64,000 bases of DNA from Ectorhizobium quercum (GCF_026552795.1 NZ_JANFPI010000002.1:248001-312000); one strand, 5' to 3'. Numbered from the stretch's first letter, positions 28,916 to 37,507 are shown. Translations and numbers: made by a program. Notes: generated by a model not told the origin, from the sequence alone.

Positions 28916-29836
28916 TCAGATGGTCTCCGGCGTGTGAAGCGCATGCCAGTGGCGGGCGATCTCGATCCGCTTCGGAATCCAGACGTTATCGTGCGAAAGC
29001 ACGTATTCGACGAAGCGCCGCAGCGCCGCGATGCGCCCGGCGCGGCCGACGAGCCGGCAATGCAGGCCGATATTCATCATCTTCGCGCTGCCGGCGGCAC
29101 CTTCGGCATAAAGCTCGTCGAAGCTGTCCTTCAGATAGGTGAAGAACTGGTCGCCGGAATTGAAGCCCTGCGGCGTCGCGAACCGCATGTCGTTGGCTTC
29201 CAGCGTGTAGGGAATGATCAGGAAGGGCTTGCCGTCGATGCCCTTCACCCAATAGGGCAGGTCGTCGGCATAGGAATCGCTGGAATAGAGGAAGCCCTCC
29301 TCCTGCGTCAGCTTCAGCGTGTTGACCGAGGGCTTGCCCTGATAGAGGCCGAGCGGACGCTCGCCGGTCAGTTCCGTGTGAAGCCGCACCGCCTCGCGGA
29401 TATGCCGGCGCTCTTCCTCCTCGGAAAAATCCTTGTATTCCAGCCAGCGATAGCCGTGGCTGGCGATTTCCCAGCCCGCTTCCCGCATGGCGGCGACCGC
29501 CTCCGGGTTGCGCGCCATCGCCAGCGTCACGCCATAGACCGTGACCGGCACGCCGAGGCCGGTGAACAGCCGCCACAGGCGCCAGAATCCGGCGCGAGAG
29601 CCGTATTCGTAAAGCGATTCCATGTTCATGTTGCGCTGGCCCGGCCAGGGCGCGGCACCGACGATTTCCGACAGCAGGCTCTCCGAGGCGGGATCGCCGT
29701 CCATGATCGTGCTCTCGCCGCCCTCCTCGTAGTTGACGACGAACTGAACGGCGATGTTCGCGCCGCCCGGCCACTTCGGATCGGGCGCATTGCGTCCGTA
29801 ACCTGCGAGATTGCGGGGATAGGCATCGGAAACCAT
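28916..29836 (-). CDS. puuE: Allantoinase PuuE (polysaccharide-deacetylase fold)
   Basis: PuuE opens allantoin to allantoate. The 306-residue protein belongs to the NodB-like fold but to the cofactor-distinct allantoinase subgroup: RNLAGYGRNAPDPKWPGGANIAVQFVVNYEEGGE at the start, EIASHGYRWLEYKDFSEEEE and GERPLGLYQGKPSVNTLKL are characteristic. The ATG at 29836 has GAGGTC upstream; the frame continues to 29932 but without family sequence. It is the first gene of the minus-strand operon, with a good sigma-70-type promoter at 29894-29922. Confidence 0.95.
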   Translation of the reverse strand: MVSDAYPRNLAGYGRNAPDPKWPGGANIAVQFVVNYEEGGESTIMDGDPASESLLSEIVGAAPWPGQRNMNMESLYEYGSRAGFWRLWRLFTGLGVPVTVYGVTLAMARNPEAVAAMREAGWEIASHGYRWLEYKDFSEEEERRHIREAVRLHTELTGERPLGLYQGKPSVNTLKLTQEEGFLYSSDSYADDLPYWVKGIDGKPFLIIPYTLEANDMRFATPQGFNSGDQFFTYLKDSFDELYAEGAAGSAKMMNIGLHCRLVGRAGRIAALRRFVEYVLSHDNVWIPKRIEIARHWHALHTPETI

Positions 29837-29893
29837 GAACTGACCTCGACTTGACGCAACAGACTGTAAGGCGGGCGGTGCCGGATCGCAGCG

Positions 29894-29922
29894 TATACAA
29901 CCGGCACGCAGATTGCGGACAA
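29894..29922 (-). promoter_or_regulatory. Sigma-70-type promoter for the puuE operon
   Basis: On the minus strand TTGTCC (29922-29917) and TGTATA (29899-29894) are separated by exactly 17 bp. Transcription would start near 29887, about 50 bases before the puuE ATG. The -10 element lies within the palindrome GTATAC, which could also serve a repressor. This is read by eye from two hexamers. Confidence 0.5.
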
Positions 29923-29965
29923 TATATCCCATCGCCCCGCCCCGGCAAGAGCGTCCGGCATCAGT

Positions 29966-31309
29966 TTACCGGCTTTGCGCCAGCGCGATATGGCTGGCGG
30001 CCAGAAAGCTTTCCGGCACCGCCGGGGCTTTGCCTTGCAGGGCGGCAAGTGCCGCTTTCGCCAGCAGATGGGCAATGCCGAAACTGACCTTGAAGCCTCC
30101 GGCCATCGCGATGATTCGCGGATGGTCCGGGTGCGGGCCGACCATCGGGTCCCGCCCGATGGCCTTGGGCCGAAGCCCGGCCCAGCACTCGACCACGGGG
30201 GCGCCTTCGAGCGCCGGAACCATCTGCACCGCCCGGGCGATCAACGGTTCGAGCAGGCCGTCGCAGGCAAAGGGATCGCTGAACGCATTCTCGCTGGTCG
30301 AGCCGATGGCGACATGACCGTTCTCGTGGGAAATGACGTAGAGCCCGTCGAGGAAGATCGCCGGAAAGGCGGGATCGACATCCGCCCGAAGCAGTGCCGA
30401 CTGGCCCTTGACGGCCTGCCCCAGCGGCTTTTCCAGCGGAGCGGAAACGGCTTCGAACATGGCGAACGCATCATAACCGGCAGCGACCACGGCATGGCCG
30501 AAACGAACGGTCGGCCCGCCGGCAAGACGGGCGGTGCCCGCCGGATCGAGCTGCTCGACCCGGCTGTTTTCCAGAATGCGCACACGGGCCGAACGCTCCA
30601 GCCACCCCGCCAGCAGCGCCGTGACCCGGCGCGGCGCGGCGCGGGCGGCGAGCGTATCGAACACGAAGCCGTGCGCGCCGGCCCCGGCATTCACCCAGCC
30701 CTCGACCGGCGGCCGGTCCAGCACATGCCAGTGGAAGCGCCTCCCTTCCGCCTGCCAGACCCGCTCGGCATCCGCCGAATGGCGAAGCGCGATTGCGCGC
30801 AGATGCGGCCTGGGCAGCGGCACCAGCCGGCCCGAGCGGCGATAGCCGGCCGAAATCCCGGTTTCCGCCTCCAGCGCCGCGACTTCATGTTCCAGCGAAA
30901 CGAGAGCATCGAACTGGAACTGCTTCTTTTGATTCCATTTGTCGGGCATGTGCGGCATCAGCGCACCGACCAGCCCGTTGCTCGCCCCCTGCCCTATGCG
31001 GCCGGCATCGACGAGCAGCACGTCCGCGCCCGCCCGCGCCGCCTCCACCGCCGCCCACAGCCCCATGACGCCGCCGCCGATGACGAGCACCTCTGCCGAG
31101 AGGGAATGTGCCCCTCTGGCTGCCGCCGTCTCGCCCGTTTGGGTGGAGAAACCGGGTGGGATGGCCTCGCCCGCCGTCAAGCCCACACTTGAGGAAACCG
31201 ACGCGCCCAGCTTCCTCCCCCCTTGAGGAGAAGATGGCTGGCAGGCCAGAGGGGGCATTGCCGGCACGGAGGATTGACCGGCGCCGGTGTCGGGACTAGC
31301 AGAAGACAT
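29966..31309 (-). CDS. FAD-dependent oxidoreductase (DAO family), start uncertain because of a repeat
   Basis: A glycine/D-amino-acid-oxidase-type flavoenzyme. The Rossmann motif is EVLVIGGGVMGLWAAVEAARAGADVLLVD, and the C-terminal FAD contact region is IAMAGGFKVSFGIAHLLA; about 380 residues are family-like. It resembles the oxidase half of MnmC and faces mnmD divergently. The 5' end is odd: homologous sequence begins only near 31100, and the roughly 70 codons before it read through a compound palindromic repeat (31109-31257). The outermost ATG, at 31309, even overlaps the ATG of mnmD on the other strand. Either translation starts within repeat-derived DNA, giving an extra N-terminus, or the native start was displaced. 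The coordinate at 31309 is the outer limit. Confidence 0.75.
   Translation of the reverse strand: MSSASPDTGAGQSSVPAMPPLACQPSSPQGGRKLGASVSSSVGLTAGEAIPPGFSTQTGETAAARGAHSLSAEVLVIGGGVMGLWAAVEAARAGADVLLVDAGRIGQGASNGLVGALMPHMPDKWNQKKQFQFDALVSLEHEVAALEAETGISAGYRRSGRLVPLPRPHLRAIALRHSADAERVWQAEGRRFHWHVLDRPPVEGWVNAGAGAHGFVFDTLAARAAPRRVTALLAGWLERSARVRILENSRVEQLDPAGTARLAGGPTVRFGHAVVAAGYDAFAMFEAVSAPLEKPLGQAVKGQSALLRADVDPAFPAIFLDGLYVISHENGHVAIGSTSENAFSDPFACDGLLEPLIARAVQMVPALEGAPVVECWAGLRPKAIGRDPMVGPHPDHPRIIAMAGGFKVSFGIAHLLAKAALAALQGKAPAVPESFLAASHIALAQSR
31109..31257. repeat. Compound palindromic repeat (rhizobial intergenic type), copy A
   Basis: Inverted arms TGCCCCTCTGGCTGCC (31109-31124) and GGCAGGCCAGAGGGGGCA (31240-31257) flank about 115 bases that include CTTCCTCCCCCCTTGAGGAG. 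The right arm and its neighbour are the same family as the copy at 50968-51012 (AGATGGCYGGCAGGCCAGAG). This matches the type of mosaic palindromes common in Rhizobiaceae intergenic DNA; here it lies at the 5' end of a coding frame. Confidence 0.7.
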
Positions 31310-32024
31310 GAGCACTCGGTTCCCAGATCACTCGCCCGAAGCGGACGGCTTCACCCTCGAATGGTTCGATGGCGATATGCCCTATTCGCCGCGGTTTGGC
31401 GATCACTTTTATTGCCGCAGCGACGGGCGGCTGGAATGCGGCCACGTCTTCATCGCCGGCAACGGCCTGCCGCAGCGCTGGACGAAGCCCGGCCCGTTCC
31501 GCATCAGTGAACTGGGCTTCGGCACCGGCCTGAACCTTTGCGAGACCTGGCGGCAGTGGAAGGAAACCCGCGACCCGGCAGGCCACCTGCATTTCACCTC
31601 CTTCGAGCTTTATCCGATGCCCCGCGCGGCGATCGGCAAGGCGCTGTCGCGCTGGCCGGAAATCGATGCCGAACGGCAGGCGCTCACCGCGCTCTGGCCG
31701 GACGAGCCCGCCGGCCATGTCGTCCTCGACCTCGACCCGCAGACCCGGCTGACCATCGTCTGCGGCCCGGCGCTCGACGGATTGCGGGACTGGAACGACC
31801 GTTTCGACGCCTTTTATCTCGACGGGTTCGCCCCTTCCCGCAACCCGGACATGTGGTCGGCGGGCCTGATGCAACTCGTCTTCGACCGGACCGCCGAGGG
31901 CGGCAGTTTCGCCACCTATGCGGCGGCCGGCTTCGTCCGCCGCAATCTCGCCGCCGCCGGCTTCACCGTGAACCGCGCGCCGGGCTTCGCGGGCAAGCGC
32001 GAGATGCTGTGCGGCGTGCGCTAG
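31308..32024 (+). CDS. mnmD: tRNA 5-methylaminomethyl-2-thiouridine methyltransferase domain protein (MnmD)
   Basis: A 238-residue SAM-dependent methyltransferase equal to the N-terminal half of MnmC, which methylates nm5(s2)U34 in the wobble position of some tRNAs. Features are ISELGFGTGLNLCETWRQWK (SAM motif I), HFTSFELYPM, FDAFYLDGFAPSRNPDMWS and GGSFATYAAAGFVRRNLAAAGF. The oxidase half is not fused; the divergently encoded DAO-family protein could provide it or could be unrelated. The ATG at 31308 shares bases with a possible start of that gene. The stop lies 2 bp from the stop of the convergent hybrid kinase gene. Confidence 0.88.
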   Translation: MSTRFPDHSPEADGFTLEWFDGDMPYSPRFGDHFYCRSDGRLECGHVFIAGNGLPQRWTKPGPFRISELGFGTGLNLCETWRQWKETRDPAGHLHFTSFELYPMPRAAIGKALSRWPEIDAERQALTALWPDEPAGHVVLDLDPQTRLTIVCGPALDGLRDWNDRFDAFYLDGFAPSRNPDMWSAGLMQLVFDRTAEGGSFATYAAAGFVRRNLAAAGFTVNRAPGFAGKREMLCGVR

Positions 32025-32026
32025 GA

Positions 32027-35000
32027 TCAGGACCGGGCATCCCTGCCGCCGGCGTCCTGCCCCCGGATACCGAGCCAGCGGCTGATCTTCGCTTCCAGGA
32101 GTTCCGGGCTGATGGGCTTTGAAAGATAGTCGTCCATTCCGCTTTCCAGGCACAGGTCGCGGTCGCGGTCCAGCGCATGGGCGGTGACGCCGATGATCGG
32201 AACGCGCTGCAATCCTTCCTCCTCCTCGATCCGCCGGATCAGCCGCGTGGCCTGATGGCCGTTCATCACCGGCATGGAAACGTCCATCAGGACCATCGAG
32301 GGCGTATCCGTGCGCCAGATCTCGACCGCCTCCTGGCCGTTGCGGGCGATGCGGAAGGAAAGCCCGGTCGCCTGCAATATCTGCGTGAACACGATCTGGT
32401 TCACCTCGTTGTCCTCGGCGACGAGAATATCGAGACCGCTCCGTTTCGGGGAAAACGACACGGCCGCAGCAACGGCCGGAGCCGGAGCCGCCGGCGGCAG
32501 CGAAACGGCACTTGCCGTCTCATCCTCCTTCAGCATGCCGCGCCGCAGCCGGGCGCCGCGCACGACATCGACCACCGTTTTGCGCAGAAGATCGACCCGC
32601 GGCGGTTTCATGAGATGGGCCTGCACGTTGAGCGCCGCGAACAGGTGTTCGCTGCCCGCCACCTCCATCGAGGTCAGGAAGATCACCGGAACATCGGCAT
32701 GCTGCGCGCTGTCGCGCATGCGGCGGGCGATATTCGCGGCATCGTCCTTCTCCATCGGAAAGTCGACGATGACGGCATCGATGGCAAGGCCGCTGTCCAG
32801 GGCGGCATCCATGATGGAAAAGGCTTCCCCGCCGCTGGCGCAGGCATAGGCGTCGAACCCCCAGCCGGAAAGCTGCTCCATCAGGACCGCACGGCTGACG
32901 GCGTTGTCGTCGATGACCAGGACATGCGCGCCCTGCACATTGACGGGAAGCGGCGACGGATCGCGCTGGCCACCGGCGACCGGCAGCGGCAGGCGCACCG
33001 TGAACACAGATCCCTCTCCGGGCACGCTTTCCACGGCGATCTCGCCGCCGAACAACTCGACGAGACCGGCGGTGATCGAAAGCCCGAGCCCCGTGCCTTC
33101 GTGACGGCGCGTATTGGAAGCGTCCGCCTGCGAGAACTTCTCGAAAATGGAGTCCAGCTTGTCCTCGGGAATGCCGATCCCCGTATCGGCGATGCGCAGG
33201 GTAAGCATTTGCCGCCCGTCCTGCATCGGCGCAAAGCCGAAATCGATCAGCACATGCCCCTTCTCGGTGAACTTGATGGCGTTTCCGAGCAGATTGGTCA
33301 CGATCTGGCGGAACCGCCCGGCATCGCCCACCACCACCTGCCGCAGCGCCTGCGTGCCGCGCACCGCCAGTTCGATATCCTTGCGGGCGGCCGCCGTCGA
33401 CAGCAGCGAGGCGACGTCCTCGATCGCCTCGACCGGATCGAACGGCATGCTCCTGAGCTTCATCTGCCCGGCATCGATCTTCGAGAAGTCGAGAATGTCG
33501 TTGATGATGGTCAGGAGCGCATTGCCCGACTTGACGATGATATCCGTGAACGTCTTCTGGCGGGTGTCGAGATTGGATTTGGCCAGCAGCTCCGCCATCC
33601 CCAGGACGCCGTTCATCGGCGTGCGGATCTCGTGGCTCATATTGGCGAGGAACTCCGACTTCGCCCGGTCGGCGGCCTCGGCCCGCTCCAGAAGCAGGGT
33701 CAGTTCCTCCTGCCGGCGCTTCAGTTCGGTCACGTCGGTAAACACCGCGATCCAGTGGTCGCGGCTGCTGAGATTGGATTCGAACAGAACCCAGGTCTTG
33801 CCATCGGCGAGGAAGGAGGCGGAAAGGCTTTCGCCGCGCGGAATGCGCTCCGCGAACATCTGCCGGAGGCCGGCCACATCGTCCGGCCCGCCCAGATCGC
33901 CCCGCTCGCAGAGAAAGGTCAGAAGACGGCTCCAGGGCTGGCCCGGCTCCAGCATGGCGGGCGGAACGTGCAGCATGTCCGGCAGGGCGCCGTTCGACAT
34001 GACGATGCGCCCCTCGTGCATGATCAGCAGCCCCTGCGACATCACCCGGGTCGCATCGCCCCAAAGTTCGCCGAGACGCTCCAGCGCCTCCTTCGCCTCA
34101 TGCGCCTCCCGCTCGCGCTCGCGCACGGCGGTGATGTCGAAATAGGTCAGGAGATACTTGCCGTTCGACAGCGCCTTGTTGCCGATGATCAGCACCTTGC
34201 CGTCATGGCTGCGCACTTCCAGCGGCTCGGCATCCGCCTTCGAGAAGCTCTCGATGCGCGAACGGTAGACGGCCTCGAAATCCTCGCCGATCCCCGCATA
34301 GGAGTTGCTGTCGTAATTGGCGCGGACGAATTCGCGATAGGGGCGCCCGATGAGCGCGAGCGGATCGCCCGCCGTCCACACATCCGCGAAGGCGGCGTTC
34401 ACGGACTCGATATCGAAATTGCCGTCGAGGATCATGACGCCGACCGGCAGGCTTTGCAGGATCGTCTCGAGATCGGAACGCAGCTTCTCCGCGTGGCTGC
34501 GCGCCTCGAGCAATTGCACCTCGCGCGCCTTCAGCACGGAGACGTCGGTGATGGAGCCGACGACGAAGCGCTCCCCGTCGGGCGCCGCGATCCGGTTGAG
34601 GCGGGTGATGACGGACAGCGACGAGTCGCTGGCGAAAACGACGTCCTCGGATTTCTCGATCGCTTCGCCCGTCTCGACGACGGAGCGGTTCTCCTTGCGG
34701 AACCGTTCCCAGGCGCCGGGAAACATCTCCTTCTCGGTCTTGCCGATGAACAGGCTCCGGTCGTTGCCGAGCAGCGTCTCGTAAGCGGCGTTGGCATAGG
34801 TCAGCCGGCCGTCGGTATCGCGCAGGAACACCGCCACCGGCAGACCTTCCAGCGCCGAGCGATAGATTTCCGTGGCGCGCACCTGCTCGCGCAGCAACTC
34901 CTCCTGCCGCTTCGATTCCGAAACGTCGTTGGTGAAGACCAGAAAGCCGCCGTCGTCGAGCCGCCGGGAGATCAGGCGGATGTAGCATCCGTTCGGCAGC

Positions 35001-35749
35001 AGGTCGACATGCTCGTGATCCTGCCCCTGATGCGCGGCGATCCGCTGCCGGATCCATTCGTCGCGGCCGATCCCGGCTTCGCTGCCGGCAATGATCCCCG
35101 TGTCCCAGAGATGCCCGAGCAGGGTATGGACGTCGTCGCCGATGCTGACGGCATCGCCGAAGACGCACTCGTAGAACCGCTTCTGGGTCTCGTTCTGGTA
35201 GATGAAAATCCCGTTGCTGTCGAACAGGCCAATACCGACTTCGGCAAGATCGAAGGCTTTTCCGGCGACATGGGGGTCGGCGAACTGCTGCGGATCCAAA
35301 TCCGCCGGCACGCCGGCGCCAGGGGACCGGCCGCGCTCATTAGCGGAAGGATCGGAACGCCCGATATCGCCGGGCAGCAGGCCGGGCCGCCCCGCGCCCC
35401 GCCATTCCACGACGCCGAAAACATAGAAGCGGTCATCCTCGCTGATGAAGCGCTCGACATCCAGAACATGCCGGCGCCCGCCGCCGGGTTCGGACACGAA
35501 GGTGCTTTCCTCCGTTCCGAACACAAGGGTGCGCCTTTCGCGGTCCTCGCGGGTCCCGTCGTCGTCCGCATCGGAAAAATCGGCGGAAACACGGCCGGGA
35601 AAGGCCGAAGCCGGCCGGCCGAAGAACCGCGCATAGGAATCGTTGACAGCCACATAGCGCAACTGGCTGTCCTTGATGAAGGCAGGCAGAGTGAGCTCCG
35701 CGATACGCGCGCAGGCGACGTCCAGCAGCCTGCTTTCCACCCCGTCCAC
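32027..35749 (-). CDS. PAS-rich hybrid histidine kinase with two receiver domains
   Basis: A 1240-residue cytoplasmic-looking hybrid sensor kinase. About five PAS-type modules come first (roughly residues 5-120, 165-270, 285-400, 415-540 and 555-680), each ending in a segment like FTDVTELKRR. The HisKA domain has MSHEIRTPMNG with the phospho-acceptor His706; the ATPase domain shows NLLGNAIKF, DTGIGIPEDKL and GTGLGLSI; two receiver domains carry likely acceptor Asp996 (VIVDF, a less conserved domain) and Asp1156 (LMDVSMP). No membrane helix is evident. The start is a GTG at 35749. No cognate regulator is adjacent; the truncated haemoglobin gene lies divergently upstream. Signal unknown. Confidence 0.88.
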   Translation of the reverse strand: MDGVESRLLDVACARIAELTLPAFIKDSQLRYVAVNDSYARFFGRPASAFPGRVSADFSDADDDGTREDRERRTLVFGTEESTFVSEPGGGRRHVLDVERFISEDDRFYVFGVVEWRGAGRPGLLPGDIGRSDPSANERGRSPGAGVPADLDPQQFADPHVAGKAFDLAEVGIGLFDSNGIFIYQNETQKRFYECVFGDAVSIGDDVHTLLGHLWDTGIIAGSEAGIGRDEWIRQRIAAHQGQDHEHVDLLPNGCYIRLISRRLDDGGFLVFTNDVSESKRQEELLREQVRATEIYRSALEGLPVAVFLRDTDGRLTYANAAYETLLGNDRSLFIGKTEKEMFPGAWERFRKENRSVVETGEAIEKSEDVVFASDSSLSVITRLNRIAAPDGERFVVGSITDVSVLKAREVQLLEARSHAEKLRSDLETILQSLPVGVMILDGNFDIESVNAAFADVWTAGDPLALIGRPYREFVRANYDSNSYAGIGEDFEAVYRSRIESFSKADAEPLEVRSHDGKVLIIGNKALSNGKYLLTYFDITAVREREREAHEAKEALERLGELWGDATRVMSQGLLIMHEGRIVMSNGALPDMLHVPPAMLEPGQPWSRLLTFLCERGDLGGPDDVAGLRQMFAERIPRGESLSASFLADGKTWVLFESNLSSRDHWIAVFTDVTELKRRQEELTLLLERAEAADRAKSEFLANMSHEIRTPMNGVLGMAELLAKSNLDTRQKTFTDIIVKSGNALLTIINDILDFSKIDAGQMKLRSMPFDPVEAIEDVASLLSTAAARKDIELAVRGTQALRQVVVGDAGRFRQIVTNLLGNAIKFTEKGHVLIDFGFAPMQDGRQMLTLRIADTGIGIPEDKLDSIFEKFSQADASNTRRHEGTGLGLSITAGLVELFGGEIAVESVPGEGSVFTVRLPLPVAGGQRDPSPLPVNVQGAHVLVIDDNAVSRAVLMEQLSGWGFDAYACASGGEAFSIMDAALDSGLAIDAVIVDFPMEKDDAANIARRMRDSAQHADVPVIFLTSMEVAGSEHLFAALNVQAHLMKPPRVDLLRKTVVDVVRGARLRRGMLKEDETASAVSLPPAAPAPAVAAAVSFSPKRSGLDILVAEDNEVNQIVFTQILQATGLSFRIARNGQEAVEIWRTDTPSMVLMDVSMPVMNGHQATRLIRRIEEEEGLQRVPIIGVTAHALDRDRDLCLESGMDDYLSKPISPELLEAKISRWLGIRGQDAGGRDARS

Positions 35750-36016
35750 CGTTCAATCACCCTTTACGCATCTGCCAGACAAACGCGAGGAATCAGCGCC
35801 TGACACTTTCGGACCAGTGTTCACAATACTGTCCGGGCGCTCATGTGCAACTGCAACAAGTTTTAATCAAATTCTGGCCCACAATTTTCGGGTGGCAAGC
35901 TGACCGGCGATTTGCCTTTGCACGCGCCCAAATGCCGCAACCGGCGCCGGAGACTTGCAGCCCGCCCCCAAAGAGGCGAAAAGCGGAACGACCGCAAACG
36001 GCAGTCCGGTTTCGCC

Positions 36017-36406
36017 ATGAACGAAGAAACGATCACACTTTACGAGGCCATCGGCGGCGACGCGACGGTGCGTGCCCTGACGGCCCGGTTCTACGAGCTG
36101 ATGGCGACAGCGCCCGAGGGCGCGGCTTCGCTCGCCGTCCACCCGCCGGACCTCAGCAACGCCCATGACCGCCTCTACGACTATCTGACCGGATATCTCG
36201 GCGGCCCGCCCGTCTATGTCGAGAAATACGGCCATCCAATGCTGCGCCGGCGTCATTTCGCAGCCCCGATCGGCCCGGCGGAGCGCGACTCCTGGCTGTT
36301 CTGCTTCCGGCAGGCGCTCGACGAGACCGTCGCCAGCCCGGCCTTGCGCGACATCATCTGGCAGCCCGTCGAACGGCTCGCCCATCACATGCAGAACAAG
36401 GAATGA
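36017..36406 (+). CDS. Group II truncated haemoglobin
   Basis: A 129-residue group II (trHbO-type) truncated haemoglobin, a small haem protein that binds O2 or NO. Features are TLYEAIGGDATVRALTARFYELM in the A/B helices, VYVEKYGHPMLRRRHFAAPIG around the proximal F8 His (His80), and SWLFCFRQAL with the conserved Trp of the G helix. Its stop overlaps the ATG of the DUF423 gene by 4 bp. It is divergent from the PAS hybrid kinase gene; regulation by that kinase is only a guess from position. Confidence 0.88.
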   Translation: MNEETITLYEAIGGDATVRALTARFYELMATAPEGAASLAVHPPDLSNAHDRLYDYLTGYLGGPPVYVEKYGHPMLRRRHFAAPIGPAERDSWLFCFRQALDETVASPALRDIIWQPVERLAHHMQNKE

Positions 36407-36780
36407 CCATGAAGCCCGGCGAACCCCTCTCCCGCGCGATCCTTCTTCTGGCGGGCCTTCTTGGCGCCGCCGGCATCGGCCTGGCCGCCGCGGCCAACCA
36501 TCTCGACGACCCGCGCGGCTTTTCGGCGGCGGCGACGGTGTGCCTCGCCAACGCACCGGCGCTGATCGCGCTCTACGCCGGTCGCGCCTCGATCCGGCTG
36601 GCATCGCTCGCCGCGCTGGTCATCGCCTTCGGGGCGATCCTGTTTTCGGCCGACATGCTGCTCAGGTATTTCTACGGAATCCGGGTCTTCGCTGGCGCGG
36701 CCCCGACCGGCGGCGTCGCGATGATCGCCGGCTGGCTGGTCGTCGCCGTCAGCGCGATCCTGCCGAAGCCGCAGGCCTGA
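36403..36780 (+). CDS. DUF423 family membrane protein
   Basis: A 125-residue protein with four predicted membrane helices. LLGAAGIGLAAAANHL near residue 20 and AILFSADMLLRYFYG...PTGGVAMIAGWLVVAVSA toward the end match the DUF423 pattern (small inner-membrane proteins of unknown function). The ATG at 36403 overlaps the haemoglobin stop (ATGA); a second ATG at 36409 is possible. Translational coupling to a globin gene is notable because the DUF423 function is not known. Confidence 0.75.
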   Translation: MTMKPGEPLSRAILLLAGLLGAAGIGLAAAANHLDDPRGFSAAATVCLANAPALIALYAGRASIRLASLAALVIAFGAILFSADMLLRYFYGIRVFAGAAPTGGVAMIAGWLVVAVSAILPKPQA

Positions 36781-36994
36781 AGATCGCCGGAAACCGGCAG
36801 ATATCGCAAGACAGCGGCCGGGACCGCTGATGGACGGCAAGGGGCTGCGCCGGAAAGGGAATGATGTCCGCCGAGCGGAGCGGCCGTCCGGCGACGATGT
36901 CGGCAAGTTCCGTCACCCGGATGTCGCCGCTGCCCGGCACCAGACGGTGCAGGCCGATCAGGACCGGCCCGCCCGGAACGGACATCTCAGCCAT
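36749..36994 (-). CDS. Small hypothetical protein coupled to the DUF2325 gene
   Basis: A possible 81-residue protein (MAEMSVPGGPVLIGLHRLVP, then ELADIVAGRPLRSADIIPFP). I do not recognise a family. Support: its ATG at 36994 overlaps the end of the DUF2325 gene by 8 bp on the same strand, as in translationally coupled pairs, and the composition in the first 50 residues looks protein-like. Against: its 3' end overlaps the convergent DUF423 gene by 32 bases and the last 25 residues look less natural. Roughly even odds. Confidence 0.4.
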   Translation of the reverse strand: MAEMSVPGGPVLIGLHRLVPGSGDIRVTELADIVAGRPLRSADIIPFPAQPLAVHQRSRPLSCDICRFPAIFRPAASAGSR

Positions 36995-37391
36995 CCGTGC
37001 GTGTCCGGTCGCTCATGGTCTGGAGCGCCCGCTCAAGGCTCGACTTCGAACCGTTGCGCAGCGGAATGAACGTCTTGCCGAACTTCTTGCAGCCGGTCTT
37101 CACCCGCAGACACGCATCGTGGCTGATACAGTCGATGGGGCAGAACACGCAGTCGACCGACGGCAGGACCGTGTCGATGCGCGACACCGCCTCGCGCAGC
37201 CCGCCATCGTGATGGATCAGCTCCGCCCCGAAATTACTGGCGATCTGCCTCAGATGCGCAACCTGGCAATCGCGGCCGCCGACATAGAGAAAGCTGCGCA
37301 CATCCGGTGGCGCTTTCGAACCGTTCCCGTCCGTTGCCGTTGTTTCGTTCTGTCCGCCGCCCCTGGCCGCGCGCTTCATCTTCTTCGCCAT
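36987..37391 (-). CDS. DUF2325 family protein
   Basis: A 134-residue protein with the DUF2325 signature: SFLYVGGRDCQVAHLRQIA, ELIHHDGGLREAVSRI, DCVFCPIDCISHDACLRVKTGCKKFGKTFIPLRNGSKSSLERAL. The Asp/Cys/His-rich pattern and the Rossmann-like layout are family features; function is unknown. The N-terminus is Lys/Arg-rich. The ATG at 37391 has ACGGGA upstream; the longer frame would begin at TTG. Upstream DNA is strikingly AT-rich for this window and holds an inverted repeat at 37487-37507. Confidence 0.8.
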   Translation of the reverse strand: MAKKMKRAARGGGQNETTATDGNGSKAPPDVRSFLYVGGRDCQVAHLRQIASNFGAELIHHDGGLREAVSRIDTVLPSVDCVFCPIDCISHDACLRVKTGCKKFGKTFIPLRNGSKSSLERALQTMSDRTRTDG

Positions 37392-37486
37392 GTTCAATCC
37401 CGTCTTGTCGTCTGGTGAAACCGGATTCGACCCGGTTCCGCCGGCGGCTTTGGCCGGATGACGCGCACCTTATTTAAGTGGAGTAT

Positions 37487-37507
37487 TCAAGTAAAGTATA
37501 AACTTGA
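37487..37507. promoter_or_regulatory. Inverted repeat TCAAGT-N9-ACTTGA upstream of DUF2325
   Basis: TCAAGT at 37487-37492 and ACTTGA at 37502-37507 are perfect inverted copies, separated by AAAGTATAA, about 96-116 bp upstream of the DUF2325 ATG. The size fits a dimeric repressor site. I do not recognise the regulator. Confidence 0.4.

Noticed and set aside
32177..35803. A 1208-codon open frame on the plus strand across the hybrid kinase gene
   Set aside because: It is exactly antisense to a protein with clear PAS, HisKA, ATPase and receiver motifs. Long antisense frames arise from GC-rich codon bias; its translation shows only Arg/His/Gly-rich sequence.
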